Of a stretch of DNA of 40,904 nucleotides, positions 8,101 through 15,356 are shown piece by piece. The stretch lies in contig JAKPEO010000127.1 of assembly GCA_029551925.1 (NCBI GenBank), positions 1 through 40,904 of the forward strand. The letters are read 5' to 3'. The notes under the pieces were generated by a model. It was given only the letters and a program-made list of their open reading frames with translations. It was not told the origin of the DNA and made no database searches. Numbering within the stretch: position 1 is the stretch's first letter; each line of letters begins with the position of its first letter. Both the position numbers and the translations under genes were made by a program. The DNA is from a bacterium. Lineage in GTDB: Bacteria > JAGOBX01.

Positions 8101-9499
8101 TTATCAACCGATAATACATAAATATGTCGAAGAATTATTTGGCGCCAATAATGTTTATCGCGCAGGCACAATTTCAAAAGTATCTGACGGCATAGCAAAA
8201 ATTATTGTAAATAAATTTGTAGAAGAGCGGCAGATTAATTGGACAGCGGCTGAAAAATTGCGTATAGCTAAGGGCTGCTGCGAAGTTAAAAAAACAACTG
8301 GTCAGCATCCGGGCGGAATTATAATAGTGCCAAAAAGCAAAGAAATTTATGATTTTTGTCCTATACAATATCCATCAGATGAAAACAGCGAAGAAGTTAT
8401 TACTACGCATTTTGATTATCATAAAATGGAAGAGCAACTTGTGAAATTAGATTTGTTAGGGCACGATAATCCGGCGCAATTATTGTTGCTGCGTGAATAT
8501 ACTGGTTTTGATTTTAATGATATACCGTATAATGACGAAAAGACACTGCAATTATTTTCAAGCGTAAAATCTATTGGCGTATCAGAAGAAGAGTTGGGCG
8601 CGAGCGTTGCAACTTTTGCCATACCGGAATTCGGCACTGATTTTGTGAGAGGAATGCTTGAAGATACGCGCCCGAAAAATATCGGTGATTTAATAAGAAT
8701 CTGTGGATTGGCGCACGGCACAAATGTCTGGCAAGGCAATGCCCAAGAATTAATACGTAAAAAAATTACAAATTTGAATGGCGTAATTTCAGCGCGCGAT
8801 AATATAATGCTTGATTTGATTAATAAAGGAATGGATGCGCAAAAAGCATTTAAGATAATGGAAAAAGTGCGAAAAGGCAAGGGATTGAATGACGATGAAA
8901 TAAAATTAATGATAGAACATAAAGTTGCAAAATGGTATATTGACTCTTGCAGAAAAATAGAATATCTATTTCCAAAAGCGCATGCTGTCGCTTATACCAT
9001 ATTATCATATAAAATTGCGTATTATAAAATTCATTATCCGATGGAATTTTACGCTTCGTATTTTACTATTAAAGCAACTGATTTGAATTTGGAACATTTG
9101 TTGTTAGATGTTAAATCTATAAAGAAATTATTAGACGAATATTATGATAAAAAACGAAGAAATGAACTTACAACAAAAGAATACACTGAAATAAGTATTC
9201 TTGAAGTAATAAAAGAAGCGAAGTTGCGAAATATTGAGATTATGAATGTTGATATAGAAAAATCTGAAACATTTAAAAGTTTGGTGATTGACAAAAAGAT
9301 TTTGCCGCCGTTAGTGTCAATCGAAGGGCTCGGCTCAAAAGTAGCTGAAAATATTGTCGCAGAGCGGAAAAAACAAGGATTTAGAACAATTAAAGAATTA
9401 TGCGAGAGATGCAAGATAAATAAAAAAGTGCTTGAAGCATTGAAAAAATTTAATTGTTTTGGCGATTTGCCTGAAACTGAGCAATACTCGCTATTTTAG
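5162..9499 (+). CDS. polC: DNA polymerase III alpha subunit, PolC type, degenerate exonuclease domain
   Basis: The replicative DNA polymerase, 1445 residues, as long as Firmicutes PolC. Order: N-terminal domain; OB fold (about 246-336); PHP domain starting RIELHLHSNMSKMD (342 on) and resuming after an insert; the zinc knuckle Cys918, Cys921, Cys943, Cys946; the catalytic PDIDLNF with Asp972 and Asp974; QHPGGIIIVP in the fingers; and a C-terminal HhH/tau-binding region. The insert in PHP, where PolC carries its 3'-5' proofreading exonuclease, keeps the expected length but lacks catalytic residues: motif I D-x-E is replaced by FIQLLCDDY (about 433-441), motif II NxxFD by DICLQL (about 514-519), and the motif III His by Asn. 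GTGAG lies 9 bases before the ATG. The next gene follows after 3 bp. Confidence 0.97.
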   Translation: MEKEYLIKPCADVFQRLGLNSENNQALKKITLDQVRVNPSIKTIYLDITAKTQLTDKVQNEIINSIISKNIGVEKVKINVKVVETADTSNIDIKNKTEIEKNDKSINLKEYICDNWQNIIAEIKEEYPSANGLFNACNFEFDDELSILTIELKTEISIKLAKENKLDEFIRNYILENCNKQIFVNFCKGSGAVELFEEFNKDVEKTVEVEIENIKKQFSEDSPLILGEEIKKPVNSTIEKLKKEEDGVILAGEVLNVSSRECQIFDGKQKTTKTLNKFILADDTSAIECIYYGTRALRLKDGDYIKLKGRVRYNRESELTIRPYAINRIEKEYRMDTCEFGKRIELHLHSNMSKMDALINIDELIKNLKRWGHSACAVTDHGTAHIFPDFYKACVKNNIKPILGVEGYLVDTVTAIFSNFDENKVYEFDSEKVFIQLLCDDYSHSEIYGLKYSIEKSGVRSKPNEIYFTQNFQIAGEGKKYSCAENKTLEDKPTISKKLSELFKSRVIIGYDICLQLKKLEIYLETKFDNPLFDIRQIGLLKINDKEKLKNTLPIRELVEYYKLTDEINIFNLDISLLIKLFDCIIDEYKKTGINNFNDFIKFHKTDEEVRKVKGANHIVFLVKNQIGLKNLYKLISMANLRFSYHTPKLPRSEIIKHKEGLIFGSACESSDVYQAVLHNSKDEKIIENIRFYDYIELQPVENNKFFIEEYQNLGINSLDDIRELNKRLLKLCQKMNKLVVATSDAHFLEPSQSLYRLILQHSIGMKEKRETVNLCLKTTNEMLDEFSYLSKEDRKAIVIDNPQKIVDMIEIVKPVPDGFYPPEIENADEKLKDIVMTNAHRIYGDNLPEIVKKRIDKELNSIITNKFSNLYLLAHNVVQKAKNDGIIVGSRGSVGSSIVAFFAGITDVNALPPHYVCANCKLSMFDAPAEIETGFDLPDKKCPNCGEQLNKDGHNIFFEVFLGFEGDKVPDIDLNFPGYYQPIIHKYVEELFGANNVYRAGTISKVSDGIAKIIVNKFVEERQINWTAAEKLRIAKGCCEVKKTTGQHPGGIIIVPKSKEIYDFCPIQYPSDENSEEVITTHFDYHKMEEQLVKLDLLGHDNPAQLLLLREYTGFDFNDIPYNDEKTLQLFSSVKSIGVSEEELGASVATFAIPEFGTDFVRGMLEDTRPKNIGDLIRICGLAHGTNVWQGNAQELIRKKITNLNGVISARDNIMLDLINKGMDAQKAFKIMEKVRKGKGLNDDEIKLMIEHKVAKWYIDSCRKIEYLFPKAHAVAYTILSYKIAYYKIHYPMEFYASYFTIKATDLNLEHLLLDVKSIKKLLDEYYDKKRRNELTTKEYTEISILEVIKEAKLRNIEIMNVDIEKSETFKSLVIDKKILPPLVSIEGLGSKVAENIVAERKKQGFRTIKELCERCKINKKVLEALKKFNCFGDLPETEQYSLF

Positions 9500-9502
9500 A
9501 TT

Positions 9503-11365
9503 ATGAAGAAAATTTTATTTATAATTTTTTGTTTATTGTTAAGCGGTTGTAATGTTATTTTTCAACCGGTTCAAGAAGCGCGCGAATCAACGGAATATTT
9601 ACGAATTTATGACGGCGCAGTATTAATCCAAAAAATTCCGAATATAAAATATAAAATTTCAGGATTGGTATTTTTATTATCCGGCAGTTCTGAAAAGTTT
9701 GTTTTTACTGTCGCAGCAGACGAAAATTTTCAAAATATAGTTCATATCAAAGAATATCAAAATTTTAATGCTAATATCAGAAAAAGCACGGTATTTCCGC
9801 TAAAACTTGATAAAAATTATAATAATTTATGGTGCAAATTAGAAGCGAAAAACGGGTATTTTTTGGTTGCGTATAAAAAAGGATATAATGATTTTAAATA
9901 TAATAACACGCTGTATTCTAATGCAGAAAAAATAGACGGAGCATTGTATTTCCGGACGATTTATGAATATAGTTTTGGTGGATTATTAAAAGAGATTATT
10001 TTAAAAATTTGGGATAATTATATTTTGTTGATAATTTTAACTATCTTGATTATTGCGATAATTTTCAAAAGAAAAAAAATATTCGATTTTTTATTGACAG
10101 ATGATATTAAAAATAATCGGAAAATATATAATCTGCTTGTGATTTCTGTTATTATTAGATTTTTGATTATGCCATTTTTCTGTCATATAGATTTTTTAAG
10201 CGGTATTTGGGTGCCTTTTAAAATGTATTATGATTCTTTTGCTTATTATGCGACTGACCCGTCTGCATCGTTTCATATATTAAATCAAATAATTCATTTT
10301 CCGATAATGATGTTTACAAAATTTTTAATGCCAGAACTTTATGATTTATGGATAACGCAGCCATACGATTATAATTTAAGCGGCTGGTATAATTTCAGCG
10401 CATTAAAATCTGCGCCGACTATATTGTTTATTTTAAAAATCCCATTTTTATTGGCTGATTATCTATGTCTGTATATATTATTGAGATTGTTTGCAAATGT
10501 TAATATTAAAATCAGAGCATTGTATTTTTGGCTGTTTAATCCAGTAGCGCTTTATGTTGTTTATATGATTGGAAGATTTGAGTTTTATTCGATTTTCTTT
10601 ATTTTATTTGGATTAATGCTTTTGAAAAACGAAAAGAATAAACTTGGCATCTTGTGTATTGGCATTGCCGCGGCGTTCAGGCAATATCCAATATTATTTG
10701 CGCCTTTTTTGCTGCCACTGATTTCTAAAAATATTCGGCAATTTGTTAGTAATGCGATTATAGCGATTTTGCCGTTGATAATTTTTAATGTGCTGCATAA
10801 TTTGCCAGCGTATTTTGCCGGAATATCAGCCAGCGCGCCAACGGCAGTAGTATCTAATGACGAGCATTCTAATATGTTGTTTAAATATCATATCAAAGAT
10901 TTATTTTTCTTTCCGTTTGGTTATATAATCGCTTGGCTTTTTATAGTAGATTGCAGAAAAAAAATCAGCGCTGAAAATTATTTTATCGCTGTATTGTTAT
11001 TTTTCTTGATACTTTATTCATCAAGTAATTTTGAACCGCAGTATTTTATGTGGATTATTCCTTTTTTATGTATAGCGTATTCAAAAAAAATTTTTTCATT
11101 TTATGAATTATCTTGTTATTTTCTTTTGTTTTTTTTGATTGTTATGCAGTGGGATAAAACATTTACTACTCAACTTGCAATGCCGATGTTTGCAGATTTA
11201 TTTTATTTTTTACCTAGCCCGGAGCGCATAATAAATCAATATTATTCGGTTGAGATTATTAATAGATTAGCAACTTCATTTTTTATCGGCTTTAATATCT
11301 GGTTTATTTACAAAATCTATGTTTATTTGAAAGAAATAGAAATTAATGACAGAATCAACAATTAA
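9503..11365 (+). CDS. Lipoprotein-like multi-pass membrane glycosyltransferase (GT-C type)
   Basis: A 620-residue protein whose N-terminus is a good lipoprotein signal (hydrophobic stretch then LLSGC, Cys16). A beta-rich outside domain of about 150 residues follows, then roughly ten membrane helices from residue 170. The membrane part resembles GT-C mannosyltransferase-like proteins: an Asp in the first large outside loop after a membrane helix (CHIDFLSGIW), then WLFNPVALYVVYMIGRFEFY and AFRQYPILFAPFLLPL. Such enzymes move a sugar from a lipid carrier to glycans, lipids or proteins on the outer face of the inner membrane. The substrate is unknown. It starts 3 bp after polC without a strong ribosome-binding site, and its end overlaps the convergent kinase gene by 11 bp. 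Confidence 0.65.
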   Translation: MKKILFIIFCLLLSGCNVIFQPVQEARESTEYLRIYDGAVLIQKIPNIKYKISGLVFLLSGSSEKFVFTVAADENFQNIVHIKEYQNFNANIRKSTVFPLKLDKNYNNLWCKLEAKNGYFLVAYKKGYNDFKYNNTLYSNAEKIDGALYFRTIYEYSFGGLLKEIILKIWDNYILLIILTILIIAIIFKRKKIFDFLLTDDIKNNRKIYNLLVISVIIRFLIMPFFCHIDFLSGIWVPFKMYYDSFAYYATDPSASFHILNQIIHFPIMMFTKFLMPELYDLWITQPYDYNLSGWYNFSALKSAPTILFILKIPFLLADYLCLYILLRLFANVNIKIRALYFWLFNPVALYVVYMIGRFEFYSIFFILFGLMLLKNEKNKLGILCIGIAAAFRQYPILFAPFLLPLISKNIRQFVSNAIIAILPLIIFNVLHNLPAYFAGISASAPTAVVSNDEHSNMLFKYHIKDLFFFPFGYIIAWLFIVDCRKKISAENYFIAVLLFFLILYSSSNFEPQYFMWIIPFLCIAYSKKIFSFYELSCYFLLFFLIVMQWDKTFTTQLAMPMFADLFYFLPSPERIINQYYSVEIINRLATSFFIGFNIWFIYKIYVYLKEIEINDRINN

Positions 11366-12995
11366 AAATCAGATGAGTAATTACACCGAGTATTTCATTT
11401 TTTTCGCTTTTTAAATTTTCTATTTTTATAATGCCGTTTATTTGTTTCATATAATTATAGCATAAAAATAAACCGAGCCCTGTGCCTTTGCCTTCTGGTT
11501 TTGTAGTAAAAAACGGTTCAAAAATATTCGATATTATTTTTTCATCTATGCCAGAACCATTGTCAATAATTTGGATTGTTTTATTTTCTTTGGCGATATG
11601 ACTTTGTATTTTAATTATTCCTGATTTTTTTTCATCAATAGCGTCAATTGAATTTAAGAAAATATTAATAATAACTTGTTTTAAAATATTAGCGTCTGCT
11701 TTAATTATAAAATTTTCGTCAATATAATTTTGAAATTCGATTTTTTTAGAACGAATGTGATATTTTGTCAAGCCAATACATTCGTCAATCAGTGCTTTAA
11801 TTTTACAATCTATTATCATTACATTCGTAAAGGTAGAATAAGATCTTACGCTTTTCACTATTGTCCGCGCGCGCAAAATATTCGCTTCTATTTGTTTTAA
11901 ATAATTTTGAATTTTCTGATCTTGTAAATTTTTTGATTCTAAAAGCATTTGAGTATAGCCGAGTGCCGCGACCAGTGGATTATTCAATTCGTGAGCCATA
12001 CCGCTGGCTAATTTTCCCGCTAAATAAAGTTTTTCTTGTTGAATAATATAATCCTGTGTTTTTTTTAAGTCGCTGCTCATTTTATTAAATGATTGTATCA
12101 CGCTGTTTATTTCTTTAACTGCGTTTTTTTTTAGTTGGATGTGATATTCGCCAGCAGCGATTTTATCTGCGGCTTCTGCGATTCTTTTGAGATTTTTAGA
12201 AAATAAATGTATGATAATATAACCAATCAAAAAAACAAATCCGACTATTATTAAATTTATTTTTATAAAATATCTGTTTGTTTTATACATTGCTGTTTTG
12301 ATAGGATTGAGATTTCTAACAAAAGTAAAAGTTAAAATATTTCCGTCTATATCCTTAATTTTTTTCGAAACATAGACATTTGAAAAATCTATTTTAATAA
12401 AAAAATCAGTGTCGTCAAAATACGGTTGATTATCCGTTGTTGTCGCTCTAAAAATTTTTATATTATTATTTATTTCAAAACGATTAATAAAATTTTCGCT
12501 GATTCTTTTATGAACTAATATAGCGCCGACAATTTTATCCGAATATTTTATCGGCGCGCTGTAAACAGCGTAAATTTCCGTATCTTTAAATACGATGTTT
12601 CTAATAATAGTATCTTGAAAAACTATTGTATCAATATTAACAGATTTTTCAAAATTGCTATTATATAGTATTTTTCCGACATAATTAGAAATAAGCATTT
12701 TGTCAATATTAGCGTTATTTTTAAAATTATCAGTGAAAAATTTTAATTGATGGATGTTTTCTAAAATTATTTTACTTAATACTTCGGTTTTTTTTGTGAA
12801 ATAATCAGTCATAGTTTTTAATTCGTCAAAATTGCGTATTGATAATTCAAAATATTCAAATATATTTTTTATGTTTTCAGATTCAAAATTTTCGATATTT
12901 TCTGTGTATCTATCGATGCCGTAATATATAAGCAATCCAGCTTCAAGCGAAATAATCAATAAAACAATAAACAATAAAATAATTTTTAATCTCAT
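11355..12995 (-). CDS. Membrane sensor histidine kinase
   Basis: A 546-residue sensor. Membrane helix 1 is at about 5-25, an outside sensing region of roughly 210 residues (30-240) looks Cache-like ([19 protein letters not shown]), and helix 2 is at about 244-264. A HAMP linker follows ([19 protein letters not shown]), then HisKA with phospho-acceptor His335 in [10 protein letters not shown]. The ATPase domain has the N box [10 protein letters not shown] and G boxes DNGSGI and GKGTGLGL. Having no receiver domain and no response regulator beside it, it must signal to a partner elsewhere. It is the last gene of a five-gene operon of envelope proteins and overlaps the gene before it by 4 bases, so the outside domain probably senses a state those proteins create. 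Its stop overlaps the convergent glycosyltransferase gene. Confidence 0.93.
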   Translation of the reverse strand: MRLKIILLFIVLLIISLEAGLLIYYGIDRYTENIENFESENIKNIFEYFELSIRNFDELKTMTDYFTKKTEVLSKIILENIHQLKFFTDNFKNNANIDKMLISNYVGKILYNSNFEKSVNIDTIVFQDTIIRNIVFKDTEIYAVYSAPIKYSDKIVGAILVHKRISENFINRFEINNNIKIFRATTTDNQPYFDDTDFFIKIDFSNVYVSKKIKDIDGNILTFTFVRNLNPIKTAMYKTNRYFIKINLIIVGFVFLIGYIIIHLFSKNLKRIAEAADKIAAGEYHIQLKKNAVKEINSVIQSFNKMSSDLKKTQDYIIQQEKLYLAGKLASGMAHELNNPLVAALGYTQMLLESKNLQDQKIQNYLKQIEANILRARTIVKSVRSYSTFTNVMIIDCKIKALIDECIGLTKYHIRSKKIEFQNYIDENFIIKADANILKQVIINIFLNSIDAIDEKKSGIIKIQSHIAKENKTIQIIDNGSGIDEKIISNIFEPFFTTKPEGKGTGLGLFLCYNYMKQINGIIKIENLKSEKNEILGVITHLIFNC

Positions 12996-13702
12996 AAATT
13001 TAAGTTGATTCTATTTATTATATATTCGTAAATAGTTTGTATTTCAAATAATGTCGTGTTAAAAGTTTTTGTATCTTTATCTAAAAATGCTGCGAGTAAT
13101 TTATCATTTAAATAAAACAGATAATCGTTTAAAAATTGCACTCGCGGCTCTTTGATTTTTTTTAAGTCTTTAATGTTTTTAAATGCTTTAATCAATTTTG
13201 TTAATTCTTCAAGTTTTATTTTGCATATAGAATAATCTTTGCGCAGCTGCAATTTGCTAAAATCCTTGAAATTTGCAGAAATTAACAACTTCAAATATTC
13301 GTTATTTTCATCATTTTTTAGAAATAAATTTAAAAATTTTATTTTAAAAGCATAATACAAATTTAAAATTTTATTTTTGTCGTTTTGATTATTTATGCAA
13401 TTATATTTGAAAATTTCATAATCTGAAATCAATTTAAAAATTATATTTGTATCATTTGTAATATTTTGTAAAACATCGAATCTGAATTTATCTAAATAAT
13501 TGGCAATATAAATATTTTCATTAGTTAAATTTTTAATAAAATCAATTTCTTTATTTAAAAATAAAGTAAAATAAAAATTTGGCTGTGCAGCGTGTGTATA
13601 TTCTTGAAAATTGCAAAACAAAAAAACAATCAAAAAAAATATTTTAATTGACTGACAGTTTATTTTTGTCAAACGCAATATCGAGCGTAAAAGGATTTTC
13701 AT
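12992..13702 (-). CDS. Secreted helical protein of unknown function
   Basis: I do not recognise this 236-residue protein. A long basic start is followed by a hydrophobic stretch (KIFFLIVFLFC) and a likely signal peptidase site after THA, so it is probably exported. The mature part is Lys/Asn/Leu-rich and mostly helical, with no cysteine pair or catalytic motif seen. The ATG at 13702 has AGTGAG about 6 bases upstream, like the site before polC, which supports this start although it lies 59 bases inside the preceding lipoprotein gene in another frame. The gene overlaps the histidine kinase by 4 bases, so the two are probably translationally coupled; it could be a periplasmic partner of the kinase sensor domain. 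Confidence 0.7.
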   Translation of the reverse strand: MKILLRSILRLTKINCQSIKIFFLIVFLFCNFQEYTHAAQPNFYFTLFLNKEIDFIKNLTNENIYIANYLDKFRFDVLQNITNDTNIIFKLISDYEIFKYNCINNQNDKNKILNLYYAFKIKFLNLFLKNDENNEYLKLLISANFKDFSKLQLRKDYSICKIKLEELTKLIKAFKNIKDLKKIKEPRVQFLNDYLFYLNDKLLAAFLDKDTKTFNTTLFEIQTIYEYIINRINLNL

Positions 13703-14315
13703 TATCGCTCACTAAAATTTTAAATTTAATTGGCAAAATATAATCTCCGAATTTTTTAAAGTTATCATAAACTATTCGGACATTAGAATGCTGCGCTGAT
13801 TTTATAGTTTTGTTATTTTTATCAAAAATAATTTTAATTTTATTTTCAAAAGCTGAAAGTTCGATAATATTATCTGTTTCGTTTATAATTTGTAAATCGT
13901 CAGATTGTATCGAGCCAGTGAAAATAAATTTTATAAATTTAATGAATTTTGACGGCTCATAATTGCCGAACGCCGCGCTTTCATCTTGATTATTGACAAG
14001 CAGCAAAAAAGCAGAAGTATCTGCTATTGATTTAATTTTTACATAATTTACAGCTGAAAAAAGAGACAATTCTATTTTATGTTGTTTGATTTCAAAATCG
14101 CCATAAAGTGTATTTTTATTTTCTTTGTCAATATAAATACAGCGAATACGGGATTTTACTGCGTTTGGACTATTAGCTAAGATAGTTTTTAATTTGTCTA
14201 TTGACGAAAAATCTTTTTTTTGCGCCGGATCTAATGTATATTTTTTGTGCGCGCAATTTGCGAATAAAGATAAAAAAACAAGAAATAAAAATGTTAGTTT
14301 TGTTTTGTCATACAT
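13644..14315 (-). CDS. Lipoprotein, possibly LolA/LolB-like fold
   Basis: A 223-residue protein with a lipoprotein signal (FLFLVFLSLFANC, Cys21). The mature part alternates short beta strands, such as YGDFEIKQHKIELSLFS, FLLLVNNQDESAAFG, IIELSAFENKIKIIFD and DYILPIKFKILVSD, a pattern like the single-sheet LolA/LolB or DUF4292-type lipoproteins that carry or hold lipids at the outer membrane. That similarity is by pattern only. The start ATG overlaps the stop of the gene before it (TAATG) and the 3' end overlaps the next gene by 59 bases, so the five genes are tightly coupled. Confidence 0.7.
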   Translation of the reverse strand: MYDKTKLTFLFLVFLSLFANCAHKKYTLDPAQKKDFSSIDKLKTILANSPNAVKSRIRCIYIDKENKNTLYGDFEIKQHKIELSLFSAVNYVKIKSIADTSAFLLLVNNQDESAAFGNYEPSKFIKFIKFIFTGSIQSDDLQIINETDNIIELSAFENKIKIIFDKNNKTIKSAQHSNVRIVYDNFKKFGDYILPIKFKILVSDNENPFTLDIAFDKNKLSVN

Positions 14316-15337
14316 TACGGCAATTTAATAGTATCTGACGGTTCGCTTTCATTGCGCATTTTGTCTAATGCTGTTATGCGCACCCACGCATTTCCAGGAA
14401 TATTACGCGAAAATGTATATTCATTGCGTTTAATAAAATCATTGTCTCTATTAACTTTTTCCCAAGTGGAATTATCAAGCGAAAAATAAACATTATAGCC
14501 CAATAAATCAGGTTCAGCATTATCATTCCAGCGCAGACGAATAGTAGAACCGCTTACATTGCCTTCTAATCCCTGCGGTTTGCGCGGCTCCTCTGTGTCA
14601 TATAATTCTTTTATTGAAAATTCAGTTGCACTTTTTTCAGCACGCACTTTGATAGCGCGACCGTATCTGAAATTTGTTCGTCCTACAAATTCACCAGACA
14701 CTTTTACTTCTGCTTTATCTCTGTCAATAAAAACGAGAGCGCCAGGTTCTGTAATGCCCTCAACAACAACATAATTAAAATCGTCTTTATAAAAATCTTT
14801 AATAGTTAATTTTATTGGTTTTATATCAGGTAGAGATTTTTTTAAATCAGTTTCACTTGCTGCTCCTGTAATAGCCGCCAAATCTATTGTTTTTCCTAAT
14901 GATTTCATTGATAGCGTAGCGTATTCTTTAACGTTGTTAAATTTAGGAGATTTTGGATACATTCTCAAAAAAGTTGAAGAGTTATTAAAGCATTCAACAA
15001 ATAAATTTAAGTTGAATTCTGATAATATTCTGTTATATAAAATCCATTCGGCAAATGGCTCGTCTAAATTGATTTTCTTTTCGAGTTCTTCGATTTTTAA
15101 ATATGCGTTTTTATAATCACTGATTTTAAGATAAGCATCAATTAAGCCGAGCATTGCGGCAGTATAAATATTATCGTTTTTTGATTCTTTTGCCGCTTGC
15201 TCGTATAATTCAATCGCCTTGATGTAATTATTTTTTTTGAATTCGCTGTCCGCTTTGTGCAATTGAGTATTATATGCGCAATTAGTTAAAATAAAAATAC
15301 AAAACAAAATAAATATTTTTTTTGAATATCTAAACAT
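14315..15337 (-). CDS. TPR and fibronectin type III lipoprotein
   Basis: A 340-residue lipoprotein: signal FILFCIFILTNC with the lipobox Cys; TPR-like helices (ADSEFKKNNYIKAIELYEQA, then DAYLKISDYKNAYLKIEEL); a middle beta domain (VVVEGITEPGALVFIDRD) like the small carbohydrate-binding or Ig-like modules of surface proteins; and a C-terminal fibronectin type III domain (PQGLEGNVSGSTIRLRWND through WVRITALDKMRNESEPS). I place the start at the ATG at 15337, with GGGGG 9 bases upstream; a TTG at 15352 would add five residues. It lies 19 bp after the beta-barrel gene and probably forms an envelope complex with it. The exact role is unknown. Confidence 0.78.
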   Translation of the reverse strand: MFRYSKKIFILFCIFILTNCAYNTQLHKADSEFKKNNYIKAIELYEQAAKESKNDNIYTAAMLGLIDAYLKISDYKNAYLKIEELEKKINLDEPFAEWILYNRILSEFNLNLFVECFNNSSTFLRMYPKSPKFNNVKEYATLSMKSLGKTIDLAAITGAASETDLKKSLPDIKPIKLTIKDFYKDDFNYVVVEGITEPGALVFIDRDKAEVKVSGEFVGRTNFRYGRAIKVRAEKSATEFSIKELYDTEEPRKPQGLEGNVSGSTIRLRWNDNAEPDLLGYNVYFSLDNSTWEKVNRDNDFIKRNEYTFSRNIPGNAWVRITALDKMRNESEPSDTIKLP

Positions 15338-15356
15338 TATCATTTCCCCCAATTTT

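Noticed and set aside
8419-8880. Open frame of 153 codons antisense to polC
   Set aside because: It lies opposite the conserved polymerase domain and reads as a mirror of its codon use.
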